The notes: generated from the sequence alone by a model not told the origin. Positions 36,533 to 45,523 are shown, counted from the first letter of the stretch. The stretch: 64,000 bases of DNA from Fictibacillus sp. b24 (GCF_030348825.1 NZ_JAUCES010000005.1:3596001-3660000), one strand, 5' to 3'. A program made the numbers and translations.

Positions 36533-37282
36533 ATGAGCTATATGAATCCAGAACAGCAGCAACAGCAAGGCACCAGTCAGCAGCAGGCTCTGCAACTATC
36601 TCTTCAGCTTATTAAAGAGGCTGTTGCAGGAGAAAGAGAAGATCAGCTGTTTTATGAGTATTTAATTTCACAAGCACCGACAAATGAAGAGAAATTAATT
36701 ATTGCATCTATACGTGATGATGAGAAAAGGCATAACAAGCTTTTCAAAATGATTTATAAAGATATCACAGGTCAAGAAGTGCCACCTGCCAATGGTGAAG
36801 AGTTTCAAAAGCCTAAATCGTATAAAGATGGACTTGTTAGAGCACTTTTTGGAGAACTTCGAGCTGTGGAAAAGTACCGTGTAATCAGGCAAGGACTTCC
36901 TAATCAATACTATCGAGACATTCTGTTCAACATTATTACAGACGAAATTAAGCACAGTGCTAAGTACAACTACTTATATACCTTTAACAGTCAGCCAGGT
37001 TCATCCCGTCTTCCTCAAACAGTTAGCGCACCGGCGCCTCAAACTCAGAGTGTCGCAGATAAATGGGTGACCTATATTGATCCTCTTGTAAAAAGAGCTT
37101 TAAAAGAAACGGAAGAAGGGATTAACCTTACTCACTTATATCAGGAGTTTATTTTATCTGGTGTCCTGGTTGGTCAAGGGTTCACACCAGAGCAAGCCAT
37201 CGAGCAAGTTGAAGAGTGGGAGAAAACAGGAGAGTCTCAGCTGCTAAAAAAGAGCAAGATGATGGGAAACCAACAAAGATAA
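36533..37282 (+). CDS. ferritin-like diiron protein
   Basis: About 249 residues. Residues ~20-150 form a four-helix ferritin-like domain with EREDQLFYEYL, RDDEKRHNKLF, FGELRAVEKYR and TDEIKHSAKYNYLY, which supply repeated Glu and ExxH metal ligands. The C-terminal ~90 residues are a helical extension. GGAGGG lies 7 nt before ATG 36533; the frame reaches back to 36425 without support. It may act in iron or peroxide handling. The next gene, a peroxiredoxin 12 bp downstream, supports oxidative-stress context. Confidence 0.8.
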   Translation: MSYMNPEQQQQQGTSQQQALQLSLQLIKEAVAGEREDQLFYEYLISQAPTNEEKLIIASIRDDEKRHNKLFKMIYKDITGQEVPPANGEEFQKPKSYKDGLVRALFGELRAVEKYRVIRQGLPNQYYRDILFNIITDEIKHSAKYNYLYTFNSQPGSSRLPQTVSAPAPQTQSVADKWVTYIDPLVKRALKETEEGINLTHLYQEFILSGVLVGQGFTPEQAIEQVEEWEKTGESQLLKKSKMMGNQQR

Positions 37283-37294
37283 GGAGGGAGCGAA

Positions 37295-37966
37295 ATGGAT
37301 TCTGCACAAGCATTTACAAAGCCTTTTATTGGAGATCAATTTCCGGAGACGACAGTTCATACCACCCTTGGGGAACTTGTCCTCCCAACAAGCTATCAAG
37401 GTCATTGGTTTGTCCTCTTTAGCCATCCTGGTGACTTTACCCCTGTATGTACAACAGAGTTTGTTGCCTTCCAAAAACTTATGCCTGAATTTAATAAGCT
37501 CAACACATACTTAATCGGTTTATCTGTAGAGCAGGTGTACTCTCACCTTAAGTGGATCGAGTGGATTCAGCAAAATTTAAAAGTTGAGATCACCTTTCCT
37601 ATTATCGCGGACAGTCTAGGCAAATTGGCGATGAGACTTGGGATGATTCATCCTACGATGGGCACAAGAACGGTTCGAAGTGTTTATATCGTGGACCCCA
37701 CAGGAAAAATTAGAATGATTCTTACGTATCCCGAGAATGTCGGGCGTAACATTAATGAGATATTGCGAGCGGTTAAAGCTTTGCAAACTGCTGATGCCAA
37801 TAAGGCTGCAACACCTGCAAACTGGCCAAAAAATGAACTTATCGGAGACCGCTTAATTGTACCACCGGCTAGTACCGTTCAAGAAGCCAAAAAGCGTGCC
37901 GATCAAGCGCAATCTGGAGAAATTCAGTGTTACGATTGGTGGCTATGTTCAAAACCATTATCTTAG
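37295..37966 (+). CDS. 1-Cys peroxiredoxin (Prx6 type)
   Basis: 223 residues with the peroxidatic motif [15 protein letters not shown]; the active Cys is residue 52, with Thr49 and, further on, Arg in [10 protein letters not shown]. Size and C-terminal extension fit Prx6-like enzymes. Two further Cys in CYDWWLC (212 and 218) near the C-terminus could resolve the disulfide. It reduces peroxides in the cytoplasm. It is 12 bp downstream of the ferritin-like gene, with AAGGAGGG before its ATG. Confidence 0.9.
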   Translation: MDSAQAFTKPFIGDQFPETTVHTTLGELVLPTSYQGHWFVLFSHPGDFTPVCTTEFVAFQKLMPEFNKLNTYLIGLSVEQVYSHLKWIEWIQQNLKVEITFPIIADSLGKLAMRLGMIHPTMGTRTVRSVYIVDPTGKIRMILTYPENVGRNINEILRAVKALQTADANKAATPANWPKNELIGDRLIVPPASTVQEAKKRADQAQSGEIQCYDWWLCSKPLS

Positions 37967-38200
37967 AGATGGAAATGACTTATAAAGGTGAGGACTGAGC
38001 CTTTGTGGGTCATTTTTATTTTGTGAAGATTGATATTAACGTTAATATTTTTATGGATGTCTTTTATAGGCAAACCGTTCTCTTCAGCGTCTCTTCCAGC
38101 ACAGGTACTTCATCCTTATACATCTGCCACCATTATTCTCCATTAAAAAAAGAGCCTAAACCCCAGAGATGGTACTACTGTTGGGTCAGACTCATTAACT

Positions 38201-38566
38201 TTAGGCCGTTTTAATTTTAAAAATGAAATAATAGTACTTATACAATACAATAAGAACCAAAATAACTCTTACCATGGTACTCTCAGCCATTATAAAGGCA
38301 ATCGCAATCATGGAGTCTGCGAACAGGTTAATCATAATCTTTTTTCTGAGCGTCAAAGAGCGTTCCTTGATAAACTCTTCGAGGTGCTGTTTATATATAG
38401 TGGTGCCTTTAAACCACACTTCAAATCTCTTAGACCCCTTTACAAAGAAATACGATGCCAGAAGTAGAAATGGCGTTGTTGGAATCAATGGCAATACAAT
38501 CCCTACCATTCCTAAACTAAGGAAAAAGAATCCCAATATCACAAATATAATATTCTTCACTTTCAT
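38201..38566 (-). CDS. YbaN-family (DUF454) membrane protein
   Basis: 121 residues with LGFFFLSLGMVGIVLPLIPTTPFLLLASYFFVKGS, the DUF454 signature, then a charged loop (FEVWFKGTTIYKQHLEEF) and two more membrane spans. This matches YbaN, an inner-membrane protein of unknown role. It is possibly co-transcribed with the thioesterase gene 31 bp upstream. The 37967-38200 gap shows only weak hairpins. Confidence 0.85.
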   Translation of the reverse strand: MKVKNIIFVILGFFFLSLGMVGIVLPLIPTTPFLLLASYFFVKGSKRFEVWFKGTTIYKQHLEEFIKERSLTLRKKIMINLFADSMIAIAFIMAESTMVRVILVLIVLYKYYYFIFKIKTA

Positions 38567-38597
38567 TGGAATTCTCCCTCTCTTCAGGCGTTTCTTG

Positions 38598-39074
38598 TTA
38601 GGCGTTTGCGTTTTTATACAACAGACGCCGCTCCTTTCTTAATGGAGCACTGTCAAAAAAAGCAGCCTCTTCTTCTGTTTCTGGTATCACGCTTGGTACG
38701 GGCGATGGCTTTCCATCTTGATTGATTGCTACCATTGTTAAGATAGACGTTGTGTTTAACGTTCTGTTTCCCGTCTCTAAATTCTGGCACTCTACTTTTA
38801 CGTAGACTTCCATTGAAGTTCTTCCCGTTGAGATCACAACTCCCTCTAAAATGAGGATGTCGCCGACTTTAGCTGACGATAAAAAGTTTACATTATCAAT
38901 GGATGCTGTTACAACCACTTTCTTGCTATGCTTCATTGCTGTTATGGCTGCAATTTCATCAATGTATGATAAAACGGTACCGCCAAAGATCGTTCCCATG
39001 TGATTGGTATCAGGGGGTAAAACCAACTTTGTTTGAATTGTTCGTGAAACGTTTGCTGACAACTGCTGTTCCAT
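38598..39074 (-). CDS. acyl-CoA thioesterase (hotdog, YkhA-like)
   Basis: 158 residues. The hotdog core shows TNHMGTIFGGTVLSYIDEIAAITAM (about 23-47) with Asn/His and Asp typical of BFIT/YkhA-type enzymes. It hydrolyses acyl-CoA to free acid and CoA; chain-length preference is unknown. Upstream on the same strand lies a cobalamin riboswitch, but a terminator separates the two. The ribosome site is AAAAGAGGTATGG. Confidence 0.88.
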   Translation of the reverse strand: MEQQLSANVSRTIQTKLVLPPDTNHMGTIFGGTVLSYIDEIAAITAMKHSKKVVVTASIDNVNFLSSAKVGDILILEGVVISTGRTSMEVYVKVECQNLETGNRTLNTTSILTMVAINQDGKPSPVPSVIPETEEEAAFFDSAPLRKERRLLYKNANA

Positions 39075-39149
39075 ACCATACCTCTTTTCTGGAGTTTGAA
39101 CACTCCTAGTTTAGTAGAGGGAGTTGGTTTAAAAACAGATTAGACGCAA

Positions 39150-39176
39150 ATAAAAATCCATCACAAAGGATGGATT
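39150..39176 (-). terminator. terminator downstream of the cobalamin riboswitch
   Basis: Reverse strand AATCCATC, loop CTTTGT, GATGGATT, then TTTATTT. A transcript starting from the riboswitch would end here unless antiterminated. Confidence 0.8.
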
Positions 39177-39265
39177 AACACGCAGCATAATAAACAGACC
39201 ACAAAACAAATCTATTAAAATACCCTACGTCTTATCTTCCCAACTCCCGAAGAAGATCAACGACA

Positions 39266-39425
39266 TAATCACGGCAGGTCTCCTGACTCGTGCCTTATGC
39301 CTACTCTAAGCCCTTCCCATCGTTAAACAGTGGATTTGCTTATTTCGTCAGCACTTACAGTTGCGGGAACAGCTCTGGATTCTCACCAGATTCCCTATTA
39401 AGTCTGCAACAGACACCATGATTAC
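39266..39425 (-). promoter_or_regulatory. adenosylcobalamin-type riboswitch aptamer
   Basis: Read on the reverse strand: P1 arm TAATCA (39424-39419), GGTGTC, then TAGGGAA, GGTGAGAATCC, AGAGCTGTTCCCGCAACTGT, and finally GAGTCAGGAGACCTGCC closing with GTGATTA (39272-39266). These are the conserved parts of the B12 aptamer, including the GCCAGGAGACCTGCC-like box with CAGGAGACC intact. No vitamin B12 gene follows: the next features are a terminator and the thioesterase. The gene-free stretch 39075-39562 holds only this element and its terminator. Confidence 0.9.
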
Positions 39426-39562
39426 TGGATCTTATTGAATTATAAATCTCCCTTATTGTATCATTAATCATTTTTACTTTTTACAAAACATTCTTATCTC
39501 CTTCATATTGCGTTTAAAAACCCCTGTTATTCTTATTTCAAAAGAATGGGGAGGTTTTCTGA

Positions 39563-40681
39563 TTGATACGTCCAAATGCATTAATTCTAACCGCAAACTA
39601 TGGAAGCGGGCATGTTCAGGTCGCAAATGTTCTCGCCGAAGAGCTTAAGAGTAAAGGGTACGAACCTATCATTTCAGATTTATTCGGAGAGGCTCATCCA
39701 ATCATGGCTCAGATTACACAGTCTCTTTTTATCAAAAGCTTCTCTCATGGCTCTTCTTTTTATAAATGGTTCTATTATGGAACGAACAAGCTGAACGCAA
39801 CGACGATTACCCAGTTTTCCCGTTACTTAGGCCGCAAGCGTTTCATTGAACTGATCGAGAAACATCACCCTCGTTTCGTCATAACCACTTTTCCGCTTCA
39901 TGCTGCTCCTTTTTTACTAAAAAAATCACGCTATAACATTCCGATCTATACCGTAATTACGGATTATTTCGCTCATCCTTTTTGGATTAATCCTTCCATC
40001 GACCACTATTTTGTGGCGTCTGATTCAGTTAAACAAGGTTTGATGAAACATCAAGTGGATGAAAATAAAATTACTGTAAGCGGCATTCCGATTCGGTCTG
40101 GTTTCTACCAATTTATAAATAAAGAAGTGATCTTAAATAAATATGAAGTCTCTCACAGCAGCCATGTAGTTACCATTCTTGCTGGCGCACAGGGTGTCCT
40201 TAAGAATGTAAAGCAATTGGCTGAGCGTTTGCTTCAGGACCCTTCCCTAACAATCATAGTGATTTGCGGTAAGAATAATGATTTATATGAAAAACTCTTG
40301 CCAACCGCAGTTCAATATCCCGAAACTTTCCGATTGTTTGGATATGTAGAAGAGCTTCATGAAATCTTAAAACTGTCCCATTGTTTGATTACAAAACCAG
40401 GTGGTATCACCATAACAGAAGCCGCAGCCCTTAACCTGCCCCTTATCTTATATAAGCCAGTGCCAGGCCAGGAAAGTGAAAATGCAAAACATTTTCAATC
40501 ACATGGAGCTGCACTAATTGCAGAATCAACAGATGAGATTGCTCATTGCGTACAAAGGTTGTTTCATAACAAACAACTGCTAGCGGGCATGAAAACTGCT
40601 CTAAAGTGTATCCACCAGCCCGTTTCTTCTCAAAAAATTGTTCATCACGCTTTACAAGGCTATCAAAAACTCAAAGCATAG
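39563..40681 (+). CDS. GT28-type glycosyltransferase (UgtP/MGDG-synthase-like)
   Basis: 372 residues: an N-terminal MGDG-synthase domain (LILTANYGSGHVQVANVLAEEL) and a C-terminal GT-B domain with LFGYVEELHEILKLSHCLITKPGGITITEA, the nucleotide-sugar site. It resembles B. subtilis UgtP, which adds glucose to diacylglycerol for glycolipid and lipoteichoic-acid anchors, but could be a paralog. Start TTG 39563 has GGGGAGG 8 nt upstream. It is a membrane-associated enzyme. Confidence 0.87.
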   Translation: MIRPNALILTANYGSGHVQVANVLAEELKSKGYEPIISDLFGEAHPIMAQITQSLFIKSFSHGSSFYKWFYYGTNKLNATTITQFSRYLGRKRFIELIEKHHPRFVITTFPLHAAPFLLKKSRYNIPIYTVITDYFAHPFWINPSIDHYFVASDSVKQGLMKHQVDENKITVSGIPIRSGFYQFINKEVILNKYEVSHSSHVVTILAGAQGVLKNVKQLAERLLQDPSLTIIVICGKNNDLYEKLLPTAVQYPETFRLFGYVEELHEILKLSHCLITKPGGITITEAAALNLPLILYKPVPGQESENAKHFQSHGAALIAESTDEIAHCVQRLFHNKQLLAGMKTALKCIHQPVSSQKIVHHALQGYQKLKA

Positions 40682-40695
40682 GAGCTTTGAGTTTT
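40666..40695. terminator. bidirectional terminator
   Basis: AAAACTCAAAGC (40666-40677) pairs perfectly with GCTTTGAGTTTT (40684-40695). It includes the stop of the glycosyltransferase gene. Confidence 0.88.
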
Positions 40696-40710
40696 AAATT
40701 TCAGTTATTC

Positions 40711-41649
40711 TTATTTACCGTAAATCCACTCTGATTTTAAACGGTCAAATTCTCCCTGAAGCTCCATCTCATCCATCCATAAGTTAACCCAGTTTTGGAA
40801 AACTGCATCGTTTTGGTGCATTAAATAACCTTTTTGACTTTTAGTGAAGGTATTATCAGTAAGAGCAGCATAAAGTCTCGAATCTTTCCCCGCATAATAA
40901 ATAGCTTCTACACTATCTGTAATCATGACATCTACCTCACCTTTAGCGACCATTGGCGGAATATCGAGATTATTATTTATGACAACTACTTTAGCTTGTT
41001 TAATGTGAGCATCAACAAACTTCTGATTTGTTCCTCCTGGATTCACACCAATCGTTACATCTGGACGATCAATATCTTCTAAACTTTTAAAACGTTCCTG
41101 ATCTTCTTTCCGAATTAATGGAGCTTTACCATCATTCAAATACGGTTGAGTAAAGTGTGCATCTTTTTGTCGTTCTGTATTTCGGCTAATCCCGCCAACA
41201 GCAATATCAAATTTGTTATCCAATAGATCACTCATTAGTGTTGGCCATGATGTTCTGACAAATTTAATATCTACACCAAGGTCTTTAGCCATTAACTTAG
41301 CTGCTTCGATGTCATATCCTTCATACTGTTTGGTTTCCTCGTTGTAGTATGTAAAAGGTTTATAATCTCCTGTCGTACCTACCCTGATTATTCCTTTCTT
41401 TTGGATGTAATCAAGCCTAGATTGCATATAGAATTTGTTTGATTTTACACCTTTTTTATAACCAGATGCTTCAGCAGCCTGTTCGACAGAAACATAATTC
41501 TTACCATTCATTTCAACGGTTGATAAATTTTTACCGTTCCAATTAATCGTTCCTTCCTTTTGTGCTCCCGCAAGATTGAAATTTAACCCTGCAACCACGA
41601 GGATTCCTAACAAGCAGAAAAATGTGATTTTAATCCAATTTCCTCTCAA
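40711..41649 (-). CDS. cyclohexadienyl-dehydratase-like binding protein with extra N-terminal domain
   Basis: 312 residues: an N-terminal hydrophobic signal or anchor (7-29), a short copper-amine-oxidase-N-like segment (about 33-77), then a family-3 solute-binding domain (80-310). The latter resembles P. aeruginosa PheC (cyclohexadienyl/arogenate dehydratase) far beyond ordinary amino-acid binders: RVGTTGDYKPFTY, TSWPTLMSDLLDNKFDIAVG, NPGGTNQKF and MITDSVEA. Glu248 in TDSVEA lines up with the Glu I recall as PheC's general acid. NPGGTNQKF has Gln where PheC has Glu. No ABC permease or ATPase is adjacent. It could be an extracytoplasmic dehydratase or a binding protein. Confidence 0.72.
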   Translation of the reverse strand: MRGNWIKITFFCLLGILVVAGLNFNLAGAQKEGTINWNGKNLSTVEMNGKNYVSVEQAAEASGYKKGVKSNKFYMQSRLDYIQKKGIIRVGTTGDYKPFTYYNEETKQYEGYDIEAAKLMAKDLGVDIKFVRTSWPTLMSDLLDNKFDIAVGGISRNTERQKDAHFTQPYLNDGKAPLIRKEDQERFKSLEDIDRPDVTIGVNPGGTNQKFVDAHIKQAKVVVINNNLDIPPMVAKGEVDVMITDSVEAIYYAGKDSRLYAALTDNTFTKSQKGYLMHQNDAVFQNWVNLWMDEMELQGEFDRLKSEWIYGK

Positions 41650-41744
41650 ATGACACCCCTCCTATAAAATGTTATTCATTAGTATAGGTGGCGATTATGT
41701 AAGATTCAATAATTTATTCTGAATATTCTTAAAATAAGTCTTTA

Positions 41745-41867
41745 GTTTTACGCATAATTGCTTATGTTTTACGCCAACTAGTTCACGTTATGCTTTGGTA
41801 TATTCTCTAACTCAATTTAGACCCTGTTACGCTCAAGAATGCCCTCGTTTCACGCATATCACTATAT
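41745..41867. repeat. second 21-bp degenerate tandem array
   Basis: Units begin GTTTTACGC (41745), GTTTTACGC (41766), GTTATGCTT (41787), a shorter 18-19 bp unit (41808), GTTACGCTC (41826) and GTTTCACGC (41847). The period is 21 bp except for the short unit. The first 9 bp are conserved and the rest degenerate. It lies in the gene-free stretch 41650-42007, which otherwise holds a terminator hairpin. Confidence 0.7.
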
Positions 41868-41915
41868 ATTAGCCTCACTGATTTTTATTTCAGCCAGATA
41901 TACATCCTCAAAATG

Positions 41916-41963
41916 AAAGCTGACTTCAAAGGTCATTTTTATGCCTTTTAAGCCAGCTTTTTT
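41916..41963. terminator. nested hairpin terminator
   Basis: AAAGCTGACTT (41916-41926) pairs with AAGCCAGCTTT (41950-41960), enclosing AAAGG/CCTTT. T-rich sequence follows on the plus strand, and TTTCATTTT on the reverse strand. It probably ends the small acidic-protein transcript. Confidence 0.65.
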
Positions 41964-42007
41964 AATAAAACTTATAAGAAACAATATACTTTCGAAATTC
42001 AGTAAAA

Positions 42008-42220
42008 TTAATCTTCCTTAGCACCATCTTCTGCAATCGCTCTTAGATCGGCATAGAAAAAGTCATCGTTGCATAAAGGTGAATGTTCGTTTTCGGTTTT
42101 GTATTTATCAACGATTTCTTTCAGTTCACCCGCATCGCCTTTTGCATTTATGATCTCAACAAGCTCATTCAACCCGGCTGATGTTTCTTGATCGATTCTT
42201 TCTTCTTTATCATCCTTCAT
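42008..42220 (-). CDS. small acidic hypothetical protein
   Basis: About 70 residues, strongly acidic, helical, with LNELVEIINAKGDAGELKEIVDKY and one Cys. ATG 42220 has GGAGGG 6 nt upstream (TTG 42223 is in frame). I do not recognise a family. It is a stand-alone gene between the beta-glucosidase terminator and its own. Confidence 0.6.
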   Translation of the reverse strand: MKDDKEERIDQETSAGLNELVEIINAKGDAGELKEIVDKYKTENEHSPLCNDDFFYADLRAIAEDGAKED

Positions 42221-42275
42221 CAATATCCCTCCTATGTTTATTTATCTTCCCCACACAGGAAAATTCTACACAGAA

Positions 42276-42305
42276 TAAAAAAGCCCCTAACCAAAGTCAG
42301 GGGCT
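42276..42305 (-). terminator. terminator of the beta-glucoside operon
   Basis: AGCCCCT (42282-42288) pairs with AGGGGCT (42299-42305). The reverse strand then reads six T. Confidence 0.85.
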
Positions 42306-42334
42306 CATCAGTGAATCAGATATAATTTAAAGAA

Positions 42335-43702
42335 TTAGCTAACCGTTACAGCATCGGTATCTTTGCTGCTGTTATGATTGCCTCTGTTTTTTACAATCTC
42401 CGCATATCGGTACGCACTGTCTTTCCAGATTCTCTCCTGAGTATCGAAGTCTACGTAGATGATTCCGAAGCGCTTGTCATAACCGAAGCTCCACTCGAAA
42501 TTATCCATTAGTGACCATAGGTAATATCCTTCAATATTCATTCCTTCGTCGTTTAGGTCTGAAACAGCTTGCAGATGCTTCTCGATATAATCTACACGAT
42601 CTTTATCATGCACTCTTCCATTCTCAAGAGTGTCATCAAAAGCTGCACCGTTTTCAGTAATGTAAATAGGAAGGTCCGTGTATTCTTGGCGAAGTCTTCT
42701 GATCAGATCTTTAAATTCTTCCGGAGCGATATCCCAGCCCATGCCTGTCTTTTCATAATCAGAATGAGCTCCTTTATGCAAGAAGTCATTTGCTGCTGAA
42801 AATTCCACATAGCCTCGGCTGTAATAGTTAATGCCAAAGAAATCACAATCAGTTGCGATGATTTCCATGTCACCACTCTGAATAAAGTCATAGGAGTGAA
42901 CATACTTGGAAAACAGATTCATCATGTCAACCGGGTACTGCCCTTTGAATACAGGATCTAAAAACCATCTATTTGAGTAGCCGTCTGCATTATTAGCAGC
43001 AAGCTGATCGTTTGCAGAATCCGATTTAGCATACATCGGTGATAGATTCAGCGTAATCCCGATCGGTGTTTTGGACTGCATTTCATTCTTTAGCCATTGA
43101 ACTGCTTTTCCGTGTGAAAGAAGCATGTGGTGAACAGCTCGAACGGCTTCATCCATGTTTGTATGGCCCGGTGCATGAAATCCTTGATGATAGCCTAAGA
43201 AACCAGCACACCACGGTTCGTTATGCGTAATCCATGAGTCAACTTCAGCATCAAGCTCTTGAAAGCATACTTTTGCTAAGTCCATGAACCATTCTACCGA
43301 TTCACGGTTCACCCATCCGCCTTCCTCATGAGCCCATACAGGAAGGTCCCAGTGGTAAAGGGTAATGGCAGGTTTGATTCCTTCTTCATGCAAACGCTGC
43401 GTTAATTTTTTATAAAACGCCATTCCCTCTGGATTATATACTCCCTTTTCAGGGAAAATACGTGGCCAGGAAACAGAAAAGCGGTAAGTTTCTACACCAA
43501 GTTTCTTGATCTGCTGAATATCTTCTTCAAAGCGGTGGTAGTGATCACACGCTACGCCTCCGTTATGCTGTTTGTATACTTTTCCTGGTACATCACAGAA
43601 CGTATCCCAGATTGAAAATGTTCTGCCTCCTTCAAGACGAGCTCCCTCAATCTGATAAGATGATGTAGCTGTTCCGAAAACGAACGAATCTTTAAAGTGC
43701 AT
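42335..43702 (-). CDS. GH1 beta-glucosidase
   Basis: 455 residues, a full-length retaining glycoside hydrolase family 1 enzyme. GTATSSYQIEGA marks the N-terminus, Glu162 in THNEPW is the acid/base and Glu350 in YITENGA the nucleophile; WSLMDNFEW is the C-terminal signature. It lacks a signal peptide, so it acts in the cytoplasm on unphosphorylated beta-glucosides or cellobiose brought in by the adjacent ABC importer. It is the last gene of the operon, 15 bp after the permease, and ends at a terminator. Confidence 0.95.
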   Translation of the reverse strand: MHFKDSFVFGTATSSYQIEGARLEGGRTFSIWDTFCDVPGKVYKQHNGGVACDHYHRFEEDIQQIKKLGVETYRFSVSWPRIFPEKGVYNPEGMAFYKKLTQRLHEEGIKPAITLYHWDLPVWAHEEGGWVNRESVEWFMDLAKVCFQELDAEVDSWITHNEPWCAGFLGYHQGFHAPGHTNMDEAVRAVHHMLLSHGKAVQWLKNEMQSKTPIGITLNLSPMYAKSDSANDQLAANNADGYSNRWFLDPVFKGQYPVDMMNLFSKYVHSYDFIQSGDMEIIATDCDFFGINYYSRGYVEFSAANDFLHKGAHSDYEKTGMGWDIAPEEFKDLIRRLRQEYTDLPIYITENGAAFDDTLENGRVHDKDRVDYIEKHLQAVSDLNDEGMNIEGYYLWSLMDNFEWSFGYDKRFGIIYVDFDTQERIWKDSAYRYAEIVKNRGNHNSSKDTDAVTVS

Positions 43703-43717
43703 ATTTGTTTCTCTCCT

Positions 43718-44620
43718 CTATTCTTTTATAGAACCTGCTGAAATGCTGTTGACGATATATTTTGATAAAAATAGAAAAGCAACCATGATTGGTACAACTG
43801 ATATGGCAATTCCTAAATACATGGATCCAAGGTTTTGAGCCACTTGTGATCCCTTTAGGAATCCCATTAAAACTGGCAATGTAAACTTTTCCGGTGAAAA
43901 TAGAACAACTAATGGCAAGATGTAATTGTTCCAAGAACCAATAAAAGTGAAGATCGACATTGTTGCGATTGCTGGCATCATGATGGGAATTGCGATCGTG
44001 TGAAAAATCTTAAATTCACTTGCGCCATCAATTCGTGCCGCTTCAATCAAACTCGGATGAAGTGTCGTTGTAATATACTGGCGAAGAAAGAACACGACAA
44101 AAGGACTCGCCACTGCGGGTACGATTAACGGTATATACGTATCAAGAATCCCTAAATTTTTACTTAACTCATAAAAACCGATCAACCCCAGCTGACCAGG
44201 AACCATCATCATCACTAGCATGAAAATAAACATCGCATTCTTGCCTTTGAAAATATAAAAAGCAAAGCCATAAGCCGTTAACGCTGAAAAGTATCCAGAT
44301 AATAACGTAACTAGCACAGAAATAATTAAGCTATTCTTAAAACCCGCCCAAATATTGATGTAGCTCATCATCGTTTGATAGTTTTCAACTAATGAACTTC
44401 CTGGTATTAAAGTAAAACCGGATAAAATCGCCTCATTTGAGCGAGTCGCATTGACAAGCATCATTAAGAACGGAATGAAGCAAACAATAGCCATCAAACT
44501 AAGTACGATGTATAGAATTAGTTTAGGTATGCTTCTTTTTGGTTTCGGTTTTGTTTCAGTTACACTCTTTTTTTTCACTTCGTTAGAAAAGGTTTTGTCT
44601 ACCGCAGTTTTTCCTATCAT
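43718..44620 (-). CDS. sugar ABC permease (MalG-type)
   Basis: 300 residues with six membrane spans. The EAARIDGASEFKIFHTIAIPIMMPAI loop is the EAA motif that docks the ATPase. It pairs with the MalF-type permease 3 bp upstream in a carbohydrate type I ABC importer. No ATPase gene is in the cluster, so a shared MsmX-type ATPase encoded elsewhere is likely, as in B. subtilis. Confidence 0.92.
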   Translation of the reverse strand: MIGKTAVDKTFSNEVKKKSVTETKPKPKRSIPKLILYIVLSLMAIVCFIPFLMMLVNATRSNEAILSGFTLIPGSSLVENYQTMMSYINIWAGFKNSLIISVLVTLLSGYFSALTAYGFAFYIFKGKNAMFIFMLVMMMVPGQLGLIGFYELSKNLGILDTYIPLIVPAVASPFVVFFLRQYITTTLHPSLIEAARIDGASEFKIFHTIAIPIMMPAIATMSIFTFIGSWNNYILPLVVLFSPEKFTLPVLMGFLKGSQVAQNLGSMYLGIAISVVPIMVAFLFLSKYIVNSISAGSIKE

Positions 44621-44623
44621 GCT

Positions 44624-45523
44624 TTACACCTGCCTTGGTTGTTTACGTTCTTTCCCATACATCCCTTTAAAGATGAACGCAGAGAATATGAGAGTAATAA
44701 CAAATAAGCCATACGCTACAGCAGCAGCATATCCATAGTTGTTATATTTAAAGGCTTGATTGTATAAATAGAGCACCATCGTATTAAGCGATCCGTCAGG
44801 TGATCCTATTCCATCTGTTAAAAGCATTGGCAGATCAAACAATTGAAGACCTCCAATAAGCGAGGTAATCATGATATAAAGCAGGATAGGCTTTAATAGC
44901 GGAATCGTAATCTTTGTAAACGTCTGCCAGCGATTCGCACCATCAATTAATGCTGCTTCGTAATAGTCTTTGGATATACCCGATACCCCTGCCATTACAA
45001 CAATAAATGAGTGACCAAACCACATCCACGTCAAGATAAGCGATACAGAAAGCTGGGCGCTTGTTGGTTCGTTCAGCCAGTTGATCGGATCCGAAATAAC
45101 GCCGAGTTTCAACAGCATCATATTAAGTGAACCATGTTGCCAATCTAGTAAAATACCAAATAATAGAGCCACCGAACTGATTGTAATTAAGTTAGGAAGA
45201 TAAAAGATGGATCTAAAAAATGCAATTCCTTTTAACTTCAATCTCATATCTGAAAAGATCATAGCTAGAATGAGAGCCAGGCCGATTTGAAGGGCAAAGT
45301 TCACACCCCAGATTTTCCACGTATTAAAGAAGGCTTCTACAAAATACGTATCCGTCAGCAGGCGTTTATAGTTAGCGAGTCCCACAATTTGGGCTTCACC
45401 GCTGCCTGTATAATTCGTAAAGCTGTAATAAAACGTTAATGCGACTGGATAGATGCTGAACACTAAGAAGATGATCCAAAATGGGGCAATAAAATAATAG
45501 CCGTATCTGTTTAGATTCTTCAT
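44624..45523 (-). CDS. sugar ABC permease (MalF-type)
   Basis: About 299 residues, six membrane spans, EAALIDGANRWQTFTKITIPLLKPI as the EAA loop. ATG 45523 (MKNLNRYG) was chosen because GGAGGGGAG immediately precedes it; the longer frame to 45583 would encode the ribosome site. It forms a heterodimer with the MalG-type subunit and serves the binding lipoprotein encoded upstream. Confidence 0.92.
   Translation of the reverse strand: MKNLNRYGYYFIAPFWIIFLVFSIYPVALTFYYSFTNYTGSGEAQIVGLANYKRLLTDTYFVEAFFNTWKIWGVNFALQIGLALILAMIFSDMRLKLKGIAFFRSIFYLPNLITISSVALLFGILLDWQHGSLNMMLLKLGVISDPINWLNEPTSAQLSVSLILTWMWFGHSFIVVMAGVSGISKDYYEAALIDGANRWQTFTKITIPLLKPILLYIMITSLIGGLQLFDLPMLLTDGIGSPDGSLNTMVLYLYNQAFKYNNYGYAAAVAYGLFVITLIFSAFIFKGMYGKERKQPRQV

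Noticed and set aside
37967-38200. Possible terminator after the peroxiredoxin gene
   Set aside because: The best hairpin (TGAGCC/GGGTCA) has a mismatch and short stem, so I do not call it.
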